Shown here: positions 51,606 through 58,770 of the stretch, piece by piece | Layout of the letters: every line of letters starts with the position of its first letter | Numbering within the stretch: position 1 is the first letter of the stretch | NCBI RefSeq assembly: GCF_016861695.1 | Contig: NZ_BOLP01000004.1 | Coordinates: 1-64,000 of the forward strand | From: Levilactobacillus andaensis | GTDB lineage: Bacteria > Bacillota > Bacilli > Lactobacillales > Lactobacillaceae | Length of the DNA stretch: 64,000 nucleotides | Reading direction: 5' to 3' | The notes under the pieces: generated by a model | What the model was told of the DNA's origin: nothing | Databases searched by the model: none | Seen by the model: only the letters and a program-made list of their open reading frames with translations | Translations under genes and position numbers: made by a program

Positions 51606-52463
51606 CTATCCCTCCCGTTCATACTTGATACTCTCAGAATCCATATAACTCTTGAGCAACTTCATCTGTGGAATGGTAGCTGTAATCTTCAGCACAACGG
51701 CTCGTGAGACCACTTCGCCAGTGTTGGTATCAACTACCGTGTCCCCCTTAGCTTGCTGGTGGGTGCGTTCCTCAGCGGCCTTGGCTTCCAGCTTACGTTG
51801 CTTCTCGGCTTGCCGCTCTACTTGGTTGTCGATAGCTCTCATCAGGTATTCAACGTCTTGTCCCTGTTTCACTTGGTCAACCCAACCTGCCGGGTCAACT
51901 TTCTGAATTTCGGCATACTTGGTGATGGTTGAGCAGTCGGCTGCTAGTTGGTCAGCATGTTTTTTCATCAGCGTCATGGTGCCGGCAATGCCTTCCACAA
52001 TCTGCTTCTTGGTAGCTGACTTATTTAGCCATGATGGTTCGATATCAACCGACTCAGCTTCCACACCATAGTTGGGAGCCATTTCAGCAATCAACCCTTC
52101 AACCCGTTCTTGCTTAGCCGCCCGCTCTTGGGCAACGACTTCACGAATCTTTGTATCGAGTGGTGAGATTACTGAATCAATCTGCTCCTTGAACAAATTC
52201 ATTTGAGCATCAAACGTCTTGACCGGTTCCGCGTACTGCCGCTTGATAGTTAAACGCTTTTCATCAATCGCCTTAGACACTTTGTTCAGTTCGGCCCGCA
52301 TGTTTTTAACGTCTTTGACGTTGTCCACAGTAACCACAAAATCTTGGTTGTACTTGGAGACAATTGCCGTAACCGCCTGTTGGACCTGATCTAAGTTGTT
52401 GATTGTGATTGGCATTGGCTTTACGTCAATTACCGGTTCAACGATTGCTAGTTCGTTAGCCAT
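51606..52463 (-). CDS. DUF1351 phage recombination-module protein
   Basis: A 285-residue helical protein. NNLDQVQQAVTAIVSKYNQD, KDVKNMRAELNKVSKAIDEK and RLTIKRQYAEPVKTFDAQMN match DUF1351, with a long coiled coil and a C-terminal ATIPQMKLLKSYMDSESIKY. Found beside Sak4/Erf-type genes; biochemical role unknown. Confidence 0.8.
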   Translation of the reverse strand: MANELAIVEPVIDVKPMPITINNLDQVQQAVTAIVSKYNQDFVVTVDNVKDVKNMRAELNKVSKAIDEKRLTIKRQYAEPVKTFDAQMNLFKEQIDSVISPLDTKIREVVAQERAAKQERVEGLIAEMAPNYGVEAESVDIEPSWLNKSATKKQIVEGIAGTMTLMKKHADQLAADCSTITKYAEIQKVDPAGWVDQVKQGQDVEYLMRAIDNQVERQAEKQRKLEAKAAEERTHQQAKGDTVVDTNTGEVVSRAVVLKITATIPQMKLLKSYMDSESIKYEREG

Positions 52464-52576
52464 ACATGTTCCTCCTTCGAATACTTTTCGTATTGCTGAA
52501 ACCGGTAAGCGGCTAAGTTCTCATACCCGACTGGGGTTCTTAAGAATTTCTGGTACCAGTATTCACTTTTCTTCAT
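52448..52576 (-). CDS. 42-residue phage protein
   Basis: MKKSEYWYQKFLRTPVGYEN and so on, rich in Tyr. GAGGT lies eight bases ahead of the ATG. Its end overlaps the start of DUF1351, and the DUF1351 ribosome site lies inside it, so it is probably translated. Function unknown. Confidence 0.5.
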   Translation of the reverse strand: MKKSEYWYQKFLRTPVGYENLAAYRFQQYEKYSKEEHVWLTN

Positions 52577-52745
52577 TGAAAAATACCTCGCTTTCGATTA
52601 CGATAGTGATAAATAAATGTTTTTCTCAGGCTCGCTAGCGGTGCAACGCTAACGGGCTTTTTCTTCGTCTGTGGATTGAACGCTTGGAGTGCAATTATCC
52701 ACAAATGTTTCGTTAAAATTGTGATATTAATTTTCCTCATTTCTC

Positions 52746-52774
52746 TTGTGATATACTTCTCGTAAACATAGTAT
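52746..52774 (+). promoter_or_regulatory. promoter for the opposite-strand gene
   Basis: TTGTGA (52746-52751), 17-base spacer, TAGTAT (52769-52774), 16 bases before the start. It points against the surrounding operon. Confidence 0.5.
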
Positions 52775-52789
52775 GGAGTGATTAGTAGC

Positions 52790-53467
52790 ATGAAAATCAG
52801 TTTACTCAGCCTGATAATTGCAACAATTGCAGCAACAATTGCAATTCTTTCATATCTCAGAGACAGTCCCGTTCCAATCGTTCTAAGCACCCACATTGAT
52901 AAAGTTCCAAAACATGGATTATTTTCGTACAGAGCATCTCGCATCAATAGCGGTGATTCTTTCTTTTTCTTCGATTCAGGAATACTTGTCCAGCTTAAAG
53001 TTGTTAACCCATCCTCGAAGGCAATTAATATATATGACCTAGGTGTTAATCAGAAATTTTCTTCAGCACTTTTTTCTCCACTGCTAACCTCCAATGCTGG
53101 AAATGCTCAAAAAGATAAACTATATCTTGCTTTGAGCAAGAATGACCTTGAACAATCAAAATTACTGTCTCTACCTTTGTATGAAAATGCAGATTTTGTC
53201 GTACCAGCGTATGGCGTAATTGATGTCAAGGTCTTCTTTCAGGTATCTGACTGGAACAAACTGAACAGCGTTTCACCTTTATCTATCCACTGGAAGTATG
53301 CAAAACGTAGATTGCTGTGGCCAGTAATGAAGTTGTTCCGGAAAGATTTTATGAAAAGTGCTGAATTCAAATTCTTACCTAGTGATTGTTTTCTTGAAAA
53401 ACCAGAATTGCTACAACCAGAGAAATTATTGACACAATCAATGCTAGATATTCTATCAAGTGATTAG
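52790..53467 (+). CDS. opposite-strand membrane-anchored protein (probable lysogen-expressed cargo)
   Basis: A 225-residue protein with one N-terminal membrane helix (residues 3-22) and a soluble body of mainly beta look (GILVQLKVVNPSSKAINIYD). It is AT-rich, transcribed against the early operon and has its own -35/-10, all signs of a cargo gene read in the lysogen. ATG at 52790 after GGAG; the GTG four codons upstream is nearer the site. No family recognised; phage exclusion or surface change is a guess. Confidence 0.6.
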   Translation: MKISLLSLIIATIAATIAILSYLRDSPVPIVLSTHIDKVPKHGLFSYRASRINSGDSFFFFDSGILVQLKVVNPSSKAINIYDLGVNQKFSSALFSPLLTSNAGNAQKDKLYLALSKNDLEQSKLLSLPLYENADFVVPAYGVIDVKVFFQVSDWNKLNSVSPLSIHWKYAKRRLLWPVMKLFRKDFMKSAEFKFLPSDCFLEKPELLQPEKLLTQSMLDILSSD

Positions 53468-53488
53468 CCCCTTCCGTTTTTTTGAACT

Positions 53489-53605
53489 CTAACGTAACAA
53501 TTCATAAAGCTTCGTGATGGTTGCAGCCATCTCGGGGCTTTTATTTTCGGTCTTAATCAACGAAACCAAGTAGTCTCTAACAATGTGCTGTAATTCAAAA
53601 TCCAT
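53489..53605 (-). CDS. 38-residue phage protein
   Basis: MDFELQHIVRDYLVSLIKTE and so on, a helical peptide. AAAGGTGG lies eight bases ahead of the ATG. The leader (ATGAAAGGTGGCGAAAA) is nearly identical to that of the gene at 53635. Function unknown. Confidence 0.5.
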   Translation of the reverse strand: MDFELQHIVRDYLVSLIKTENKSPEMAATITKLYELLR

Positions 53606-53634
53606 TGTTTTCGCCACCTTTCATCACCAACAAG

Positions 53635-53772
53635 TTAGGATTTGATAACTGGTTCAAACTCTTTGATCTTATTAATGGTTTCATCTAGCTGCTTTGTTTG
53701 CTCTTCAGCAAGAATGAGCAGCTTTTTCAACTCATCCAAGTTTCTAATTGTAAACTTAAGCTTAGGCTCCAT
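53635..53772 (-). CDS. 45-residue helical phage protein
   Basis: MEPKLKFTIRNLDELKKLLI and so on, a likely coiled coil (EEQTKQLDETINKIKEF). Same leader as the gene at 53489. ATG overlaps the stop of the 26-residue ORF upstream (TAATG). Confidence 0.5.
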   Translation of the reverse strand: MEPKLKFTIRNLDELKKLLILAEEQTKQLDETINKIKEFEPVIKS

Positions 53773-53852
53773 TATTTTCGCCACCTTTCATATCCGACTC
53801 TCAGCAAGCCGCCTAGTCCGAACACTGCTACAAAAATTAGTACTGCTTCCAA
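53772..53852 (-). CDS. 26-residue membrane peptide
   Basis: TTG start seven bases after GGAGG; MEAVLIFVAVFGLGGLLRVG then a basic end YERWRK. One membrane helix. Its stop is fused to the next start, arguing for real translation. Function unknown. Confidence 0.4.
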   Translation of the reverse strand: MEAVLIFVAVFGLGGLLRVGYERWRK

Positions 53853-53897
53853 TGCGTAGCCTCCAATCTTTCTTAACCATCACTACCCGCCTAGGTA

Positions 53898-54164
53898 TTA
53901 GTTGCTTGTTTGCTGATGGTCAAGAAACCATTGATGTACTGCTGGTGCATAATACTTTCGGTTGTTGCCCTGCTGCACGAATGGAAAATCCGGCTGGTAC
54001 AGATAGTATTTGTCGGCCGTATCTGGCTTGATGCCAAACTCCGGGTACAAATCCTTGCGATCAAGAAGTTTCGTGCTGACAGTTACTTCCTTCCGACCGT
54101 CTTCAACACCTTTCAGGTAAGCCTGTTTGAATAGAGCGGCTAGCCCTTGGACTAAGTCATTCAT
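53898..54164 (-). CDS. small phage protein, possibly a winged-helix DNA-binding protein
   Basis: An 88-residue protein. LLDRKDLYPEFGIKPDTADK...YQPDFPFVQQGNNRKYYAPA-VHQWFLDHQ looks like an excisionase/MerR-type winged helix, so it might be an early regulator or excisionase. Low certainty. Confidence 0.5.
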   Translation of the reverse strand: MNDLVQGLAALFKQAYLKGVEDGRKEVTVSTKLLDRKDLYPEFGIKPDTADKYYLYQPDFPFVQQGNNRKYYAPAVHQWFLDHQQTSN

Positions 54165-54177
54165 AGTTCAACACCTC

Positions 54178-54258
54178 CTAGTCGAAAAGTTCGTTGCCAT
54201 AGTGACCGACTAGCCAGCCGATGAGCATGACCAAGGCGAATCTCATTAGTATTACCAT
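54178..54258 (-). CDS. 26-residue membrane peptide
   Basis: ATG seven bases after AGGAGG; MVILMRFALVMLIGWLVGHY then GNELFD. One membrane helix. Lies between the antirepressor and the next early gene. Function unknown. Confidence 0.45.
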   Translation of the reverse strand: MVILMRFALVMLIGWLVGHYGNELFD

Positions 54259-54260
54259 GA

Positions 54261-55010
54261 CTATGCCTCCTGAGTGATTTGCTCGACTTTGGGAACGATA
54301 CCCTTTGACTTAAGAAAGTCGTACAAGAATCTCTGCCCAGCCTGTGTCCACTTCATCGTGTTTCTGACTTGTTCTAACCCGTGACTATCCTTGTACGGAA
54401 ATGGTTCGATGTGGGTATACCCCTTGTCTTGGTATGTCGCGTACAGTAGCCACGTCTTACCTTGCTTATACTGGATACCCAGTCCGTGGAGTAGCTTATT
54501 GAATTCTCGCGTTGAGTAGCCGTAGTTCTTAGCAATAACTGAAGTTGCTTCCAACCCCGGATTAGCAAGCATCTGGTCGGTATAGTCTGCTTTAGGCTTC
54601 ATGATGGTGATTTGCTCTGCTTGATCAGCTGCCATTCGTAAAGCCTCAGGTAAGGTTGTTGGAACCTCGAACCGGTTGACTTGCTTCTCCATTTCATTGA
54701 ATGCTTGAATATATTTAAGTTTGAACTCCAATGCTTTCGATCCGGTGAACCCCATTGCTAACAGTGTGAAGCCATCGCGATTCATGTAAACGACTGGGTA
54801 CTTCTGTTCATTTTGTGGATGAACATACATTGAATGGGAAAACATTGGTGAGTCCATGAGGGTCTGTCCAGAATTGGACACCCCCTCTGATTTTGAAATT
54901 AATAAATCAATGTCACGTAAAACGTGCTGATGGTTCTTACCAAACGTCTTTGCTACTTGTAGGCTACTAGTGACTGCTTGCTGATTTTTCATAATTACTA
55001 AATCATTCAT
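54261..55010 (-). CDS. phage antirepressor (Rha domain plus KilAC/ANT domain)
   Basis: A 249-residue regulator. Residues 5-110 are the Rha domain (SSLQVAKTFGKNHQHVLRDI, YPVVYMNRDGFTLLAMGF, GSKALEFKLKYIQAFNEME); residues about 130-245 are the KilAC antirepressor domain (ATSVIAKNYGYSTREFNKLL, GLEQVRNTMKWTQAGQRFLY). Probably lifts repression when the lytic cycle starts. Directly follows the Cro-like gene. Confidence 0.88.
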   Translation of the reverse strand: MNDLVIMKNQQAVTSSLQVAKTFGKNHQHVLRDIDLLISKSEGVSNSGQTLMDSPMFSHSMYVHPQNEQKYPVVYMNRDGFTLLAMGFTGSKALEFKLKYIQAFNEMEKQVNRFEVPTTLPEALRMAADQAEQITIMKPKADYTDQMLANPGLEATSVIAKNYGYSTREFNKLLHGLGIQYKQGKTWLLYATYQDKGYTHIEPFPYKDSHGLEQVRNTMKWTQAGQRFLYDFLKSKGIVPKVEQITQEA

Positions 55011-55021
55011 CTTCTAACCCC

Positions 55022-55237
55022 CTATTCTTTGATGTCTAAGACTCGATAAATCTTTTGCCGAATCTCTTTAGACTTTGGCTGCATGTCACCGTGAATGGCT
55101 CGGCTTAATTGCTGGGGCCCTTCGCCGATAAGGCTTGCTAGTTCAACTTGACTCATATGTTTCTTAAACAAGGCAATCTTAATTTGCGTGTAAATCGCTT
55201 CAACGCCATCTACTAAATTTTGCTCTGTCACTTTCAC
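55022..55237 (-). CDS. Cro-like repressor
   Basis: A 71-residue XRE-type protein; the HTH is MSQVELASLIGEGPQQLSRAIHG (about 28-50). It is the first leftward early gene, divergent from the ImmR-like repressor across the operator region, as Cro is. Confidence 0.75.
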   Translation of the reverse strand: MKVTEQNLVDGVEAIYTQIKIALFKKHMSQVELASLIGEGPQQLSRAIHGDMQPKSKEIRQKIYRVLDIKE

Positions 55238-55270
55238 TCACTTCCTTAACGTTATTTATTCATCAAGTTA

Positions 55271-55299
55271 TTGCATTATTTTAGACAATCGTCTATAAT
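55271..55299 (+). promoter_or_regulatory. promoter in the lysis-lysogeny switch (candidate)
   Basis: TTGCAT (55271-55276), 17-base spacer, TATAAT (55294-55299), overlapping operator 1. It points to the repressor, 180 bases away. Confidence 0.4.
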
Positions 55300-55445
55300 A
55301 AGTGCATACGAAATAAGCATTTAAAAACTATCTTATCAATCATCACCCGCCAAAGTGTTCGTGGTAAGCATTCGTTTTTGATTGCTTAATTACTTGATGA
55401 ATTCATAATAAGACAATTGGCTAAATAAATCAAGCTAATTATCTA
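55282..55445. promoter_or_regulatory. three repressor operators (candidate)
   Basis: TAGACAATCGTCTA at 55282-55295 is a palindrome. AGACAATTGGCTA (55411-55423) and AGCTAATTATCTA (55433-55445) are related half-matched sites, 22 bases apart. Consensus AGnnAATYnnCTA. They lie between the divergent Cro-like and ImmR-like genes. The second and third also flank a possible promoter (TTGGCT, 17 bases, TATCTA) nearer the repressor. Confidence 0.55.
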
Positions 55446-55478
55446 AATTTAATTTGTCATGTTAGGGAGAATACTGAT

Positions 55479-55793
55479 ATGACGCTGTTAGAAAGAGTTA
55501 AAACTTTAGCGAAGGAACAAGGAATCAGCCTTTTAAGGCTAAACGATACTGCTCACTTAGGTAAAAATGCCATTTACAAATGGAAGAATCAGACCCCAAG
55601 TACTGAAAATCTACAAAAAGTTGCCGATGTACTCCATGTTTCTGTAGACTACTTGCTTGGAAACACTGAGGAACGTAACGAATCTAAAAAGTCTGTCGAC
55701 CTGAACGATGACGACGCCTTCCTTACGTTTGAGGGTCGACCGATTCCCGAAGAAGACCGAGAACTAATAAAACGACTACTGCGAGGTAAGTGA
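55479..55793 (+). CDS. ImmR-like XRE repressor
   Basis: A 104-residue repressor. N-terminal HTH (SLLRLNDTAHLGKNAIYKWK, then PSTENLQKVADVLHVSVDYL); the C-terminal tail (LTFEGRPIPEEDRELIKRLL) lacks a self-cleaving peptidase. The next gene supplies an ImmA-type protease, so prophage induction likely goes through ImmA cleavage as in ICEBs1-type systems. Confidence 0.85.
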   Translation: MTLLERVKTLAKEQGISLLRLNDTAHLGKNAIYKWKNQTPSTENLQKVADVLHVSVDYLLGNTEERNESKKSVDLNDDDAFLTFEGRPIPEEDRELIKRLLRGK

Positions 55794-55795
55794 TT

Positions 55796-56209
55796 ATGGA
55801 TAATATCATGACAGAACTAATAAACTACGCTATGTGGGAGAAACACATAACGGTCAAACTGTCCTCTGAACTGTCACCATACACACCCTCTGTGGCTGAT
55901 TCTGAAACACGGAGCATCCTGATTAATACTAACTGGCATCTTCCACAACAACTGCCTTTGCATTTAGCACATGAAATTGCTCATATCATTAATGGCGATC
56001 ATGCTACCCATCCTCTATATTTCAGCCCACTGCAAGCTGACTACAAGATGGAATTGAATGCTAATCGGACTGCAATTAAAATGCTCATCCCCTATTACTT
56101 AGCCGACCGTGATAGGGAACACGTAAATGTAAACGAGTTCATGAATATTTTTGTTGTCCCCTCGCATCTTGAGAAAATGTGTCGCGAGGAACTGACCAAA
56201 GCTCTGTAG
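55796..56209 (+). CDS. ImmA/IrrE-type metallopeptidase
   Basis: A 137-residue protease. Zinc motif HEIAH sits in LHLAHEIAHIINGDH (about 57-71), with a later ELNANRTAIKML as third-ligand region. It would cleave the ImmR-like repressor encoded just upstream. ATG eight bases after GAGGT, overlapping the repressor stop region. Confidence 0.85.
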   Translation: MDNIMTELINYAMWEKHITVKLSSELSPYTPSVADSETRSILINTNWHLPQQLPLHLAHEIAHIINGDHATHPLYFSPLQADYKMELNANRTAIKMLIPYYLADRDREHVNVNEFMNIFVVPSHLEKMCREELTKAL

Positions 56210-56278
56210 ATTCTAGCCCAACATGCTGACGGCTCTAAAAGCTGCAAAATACATAACCCTATTCAGGAGGATTACACC

Positions 56279-57121
56279 ATGAAGAAAAAAAGAGGTAGTA
56301 TTTTAGGAAGTATTGCTGTTCTTTTGATTATTGATGTCGTTTTTCAAATCGTCTCATACCTGATTAACGGTAGCGGATCGAGTCTCGTTACGATTGTTGC
56401 CATCATAGCTGCATTCGCATACTGGTACTTCCCACAGATTCAAGGACTGTTGTTTAATCGTGAAGAAACGGTTGCAACGATGAAGGCAAATCAAGAAGCT
56501 GTGAAATCACTAAAGGATGAGGTGGTTAAGGAAAAGAAGATTACGTTCATATCTGGGAAAGAATTAGTAGACCCTAGCCATTCTTCCACTGGCAAAATAT
56601 TTCAGCTAAACAATGATGAGGTCATCTTTACCTTGACCGATCCTACACATTTTGACTTGAACAATATCACCTTTGAGGGACCGCAATACCAGGAAGTAAC
56701 TGAGACAACGGGTAACGGTCAAACTAAAAAGAAACGTCACGGATTAGCTGGCACAGTAATTGGAACTGCCATTGCCCCGGGAGTTGGTACTGTTGCCGGT
56801 GCGGTTGCTGGCCATGGTATGGGCAAGGATAAAACAAGCAGTAAAAGTCAGACGACAACTAAAACTGTTGAAGTGCCAGCTAATTTAACTCTTGTGCTTC
56901 ACAACAAAAGTAATGACGACAACATCACTATTGGTCTTTCGGCACTTCAAAAAGACTACCAAGACTTTTTGAACTTTAAAACTACCAGTCCTGTTACCCA
57001 TCATCATGAGCTAGATGACACCACAGTAGCTGAACTCAAGCGCCTCAAAGAACTACTCGAAACCGAAGTAATCTCCCAAGAAGAATTCGATAAAAAGAAA
57101 GCCCAGCTTCTCGATATTTAA
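56279..57121 (+). CDS. membrane protein with glycine-zipper and SHOCT domain
   Basis: A 280-residue protein. Two N-terminal membrane helices (about 9-30, 36-52), a soluble middle, a Gly/Ala-rich patch (GLAGTVIGTAIAPGVGTVAG, about 153-180) and a C-terminal SHOCT motif (LKRLKELLETEVISQEEFDK). It lies in the lysogeny module between ImmA and integrase, so it is probably expressed in the lysogen; superinfection exclusion is possible but unproven. Confidence 0.65.
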   Translation: MKKKRGSILGSIAVLLIIDVVFQIVSYLINGSGSSLVTIVAIIAAFAYWYFPQIQGLLFNREETVATMKANQEAVKSLKDEVVKEKKITFISGKELVDPSHSSTGKIFQLNNDEVIFTLTDPTHFDLNNITFEGPQYQEVTETTGNGQTKKKRHGLAGTVIGTAIAPGVGTVAGAVAGHGMGKDKTSSKSQTTTKTVEVPANLTLVLHNKSNDDNITIGLSALQKDYQDFLNFKTTSPVTHHHELDDTTVAELKRLKELLETEVISQEEFDKKKAQLLDI

Positions 57122-57130
57122 TTCAGAAAA

Positions 57131-57171
57131 TAAAAAAGCGCATCCCCTCCCGCCAAGAAGTTGGATGCGCT
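57131..57171 (-). terminator. terminator-like hairpin after the SHOCT gene
   Basis: AGCGCATCC and GGATGCGCT pair; the run of T is on the minus-strand side, so it terminates best leftward and only weakly rightward. 57172-57329 holds no gene. Confidence 0.5.
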
Positions 57172-57329
57172 CGCCAAAACATATAAGCCTGTGGACGAAT
57201 CTACAAGCTGTTTTAAGAATACATAGCTGTACCCTTTTCATCAATTCTACAACTAAAGGAGGTGTTGCCACAACCTTAACCGTAAATCTACCCGCCTAGG
57301 TGAATTTATAAATTAAGGAGATAATCAAA

Positions 57330-58523
57330 ATGGCAAGTTTTCAAAAGCGCGGTAAAACATGGACCGCAAAGATTAGCTACTATAAGGACGACGTTCGCGA
57401 ATTCGTAACAAAGGGTGGCTTTCGAACTAAGAAAGAAGCCCAGTACTGGGCCAATGAGAATGAACTAGACATTTCAAATGGCAGTAATCTCAAGGGCGGT
57501 AAGCAACTATTCACCGACTACTTTTTGAATTGGTATGAAACGTATAAGAAGCCAATTCTGGCTAAATCAAGCCGACTACGCTACCAGTACACTATTGGTA
57601 TCATCATGAACAACTTTGCAGGCAAACGGCTCGATGAAATCACTAGAAGTGAGTATCAGCAATTTCTAAACGAATACGCCAATCCCCTCTCAGTAGACGG
57701 CAAAGAAAAGAAGCAACGATCTTTAAGTAGTTCTGAAAAGGTTAACGTCCAAATTCGGGCATCCGTGCGCGATGCCGTTGAAGATGGCCTAATCAAGCGT
57801 GATTTCACTGCTCACACTAAGATAAGTGGCCGCCCGGAAAAACCTAAGGAGATGAAGTACCTAGACGCTGGTGACGCTGACAAGCTTACCCGAGCTCTAG
57901 AATCCGACATCAATATTGCCCACCTTACCAAACTCATGGCTCTAGTCTCCTTACAGACTGGAGCACGATTTAGTGAAGTCGCCGGCCTAACTTGGGACTG
58001 CTTTTCAGAGAAGTTCAACACGTTACGAATTAATAAGGCCTGGGATACCCTTGGTAAAAAGGACTTCACCGACACCAAGAATCCACAGTCGAAGCGAGTC
58101 ATTAAAATCACGCCCCATATGAGTGAGATTCTACGAAACTACCACAAGCTCCAACTAATTAAGTTAGAAGAACTTGAAATCGATAACCCACTCAATTTAA
58201 TTTTTCTGAGTCAAATCGGCAAGGTCCCTGACGATACTGCTGCTAATCAAACACTTCATCGGGTGCTAAAAACAATTGGTGCAAAAGATATTACATTCCA
58301 TGGATTGCGGCATACCCACGCTTCATATTTAATTTATAAAGGTGTCTCAATCTACTATATTTCTGAACGACTGGGACATGCAAATTACTCAACAACTATT
58401 CGAGTGTATTCCCATATGATTCGAGAAATGGAAAAAGTCGAGGCTGACAAAACCCTTGTGGCTCTAAGCGAGATGGACCGTCCGGTGAACAAGTTGGCGA
58501 ACAAAAGGGCTAAAAACGGGTGA
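57330..58523 (+). CDS. int: tyrosine integrase
   Basis: A 397-residue site-specific recombinase. Residues 1-55 are an AP2-like arm-binding domain (RGKTWTAKISYYKDDVREFV), 60-165 the core-binding domain, 175-375 the catalytic domain with R213 (TGARFSEV), H324-x-x-R327 (FHGLRHTH), H350 (LGHAN) and nucleophile Y360 (RVYSH). Start ATG after AAGGAG. It lies next to attR, and its last 28 codons are duplicated at 16327-16417. Confidence 0.93.
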   Translation: MASFQKRGKTWTAKISYYKDDVREFVTKGGFRTKKEAQYWANENELDISNGSNLKGGKQLFTDYFLNWYETYKKPILAKSSRLRYQYTIGIIMNNFAGKRLDEITRSEYQQFLNEYANPLSVDGKEKKQRSLSSSEKVNVQIRASVRDAVEDGLIKRDFTAHTKISGRPEKPKEMKYLDAGDADKLTRALESDINIAHLTKLMALVSLQTGARFSEVAGLTWDCFSEKFNTLRINKAWDTLGKKDFTDTKNPQSKRVIKITPHMSEILRNYHKLQLIKLEELEIDNPLNLIFLSQIGKVPDDTAANQTLHRVLKTIGAKDITFHGLRHTHASYLIYKGVSIYYISERLGHANYSTTIRVYSHMIREMEKVEADKTLVALSEMDRPVNKLANKRAKNG

Positions 58524-58543
58524 TGTTCACCAAATTGTTCACC
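58484..58543. promoter_or_regulatory. integrase arm-type sites, right arm (candidate)
   Basis: GGTGAACA (58484-58491) and GGCGAACA (58496-58503) are inverted; TGTTCACC at 58524-58531 and 58536-58543 are direct. Same octamer as at 16600-16618. The set straddles the integrase stop. Confidence 0.5.
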
Positions 58544-58578
58544 AAAATCTCTATCTGTACCGTTTTCTAGCTATTTAG

Positions 58579-58620
58579 GAAAAGCAAAAACCGCTCCAAA
58601 TCAACGATTTGAAACGGTTT
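58579..58620 (-). terminator. tRNA-Arg terminator (also at 16474-16515)
   Basis: Minus strand AAACCG-(TTT)-CAAATC-GTT-GATTTG-(GAG)-CGGTTT followed by TTGCTTTT, about 25 bases beyond the tRNA 3' end. It is carried in the long direct repeat, so another copy lies beside attL. Confidence 0.65.
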
Positions 58621-58641
58621 AGGACGACACCAGTTTAAGAA

Positions 58642-58660
58642 ATATGGCCCCACCCGGACT
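58642..58660. other. right attachment site core (attR)
   Basis: ATATGGCCCCACCCGGACT, the last 16 bases of tRNA-Arg plus three beyond, shared with 16536-16554. Insertion here leaves a complete tRNA because the phage supplies the same 3' end. Confidence 0.8.
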
Positions 58661-58717
58661 CGAACCGGGATCATTCGCTTAGGAGGCGAGTGCCCTATCC
58701 AGTTGTGCTATAGGGCC
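58645..58717 (-). tRNA. tRNA-Arg (anticodon CCT)
   Basis: A 73-nt tRNA: acceptor GGCCCTA/TGGGGCC, anticodon loop CTCCTAA with CCT reading AGG, T-loop TTCGAGT, discriminator A; CCA not encoded. The prophage has used its 3' end as target. A terminator of the helicase gene lies one base upstream of its 5' end, so it must use read-through or a promoter inside that gene. Confidence 0.95.
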
Positions 58718-58718
58718 A

Positions 58719-58756
58719 TAAAAAAAGATCCGCTTCCAATTTTCACACGGATCTTT
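58719..58756. terminator. terminator after the DEAD-box helicase gene
   Basis: AAAGATCCG and CGGATCTTT pair around a 15-base loop; seven T on the minus side. Confidence 0.8.
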
Positions 58757-58770
58757 CAAATTGTAAAGAG

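Larger units (their letters stand above)
58430..58660. repeat. long direct repeat (right copy) spanning integrase end to tRNA 3' end
   Basis: Partner of 16325-16554. From left it holds the integrase 3' end, the arm-type sites, the tRNA terminator and the first 16 bases of tRNA-Arg. Confidence 0.85.

Noticed and set aside
52573-52947. 124-codon minus-strand frame over the start of the opposite-strand cargo gene
   Set aside because: No ribosome site and it would overlap the promoter; the + strand gene has better signals.
58430-58660. Long repeat as an insertion sequence end
   Set aside because: Direct repeat with integrase and tRNA content; no transposase.
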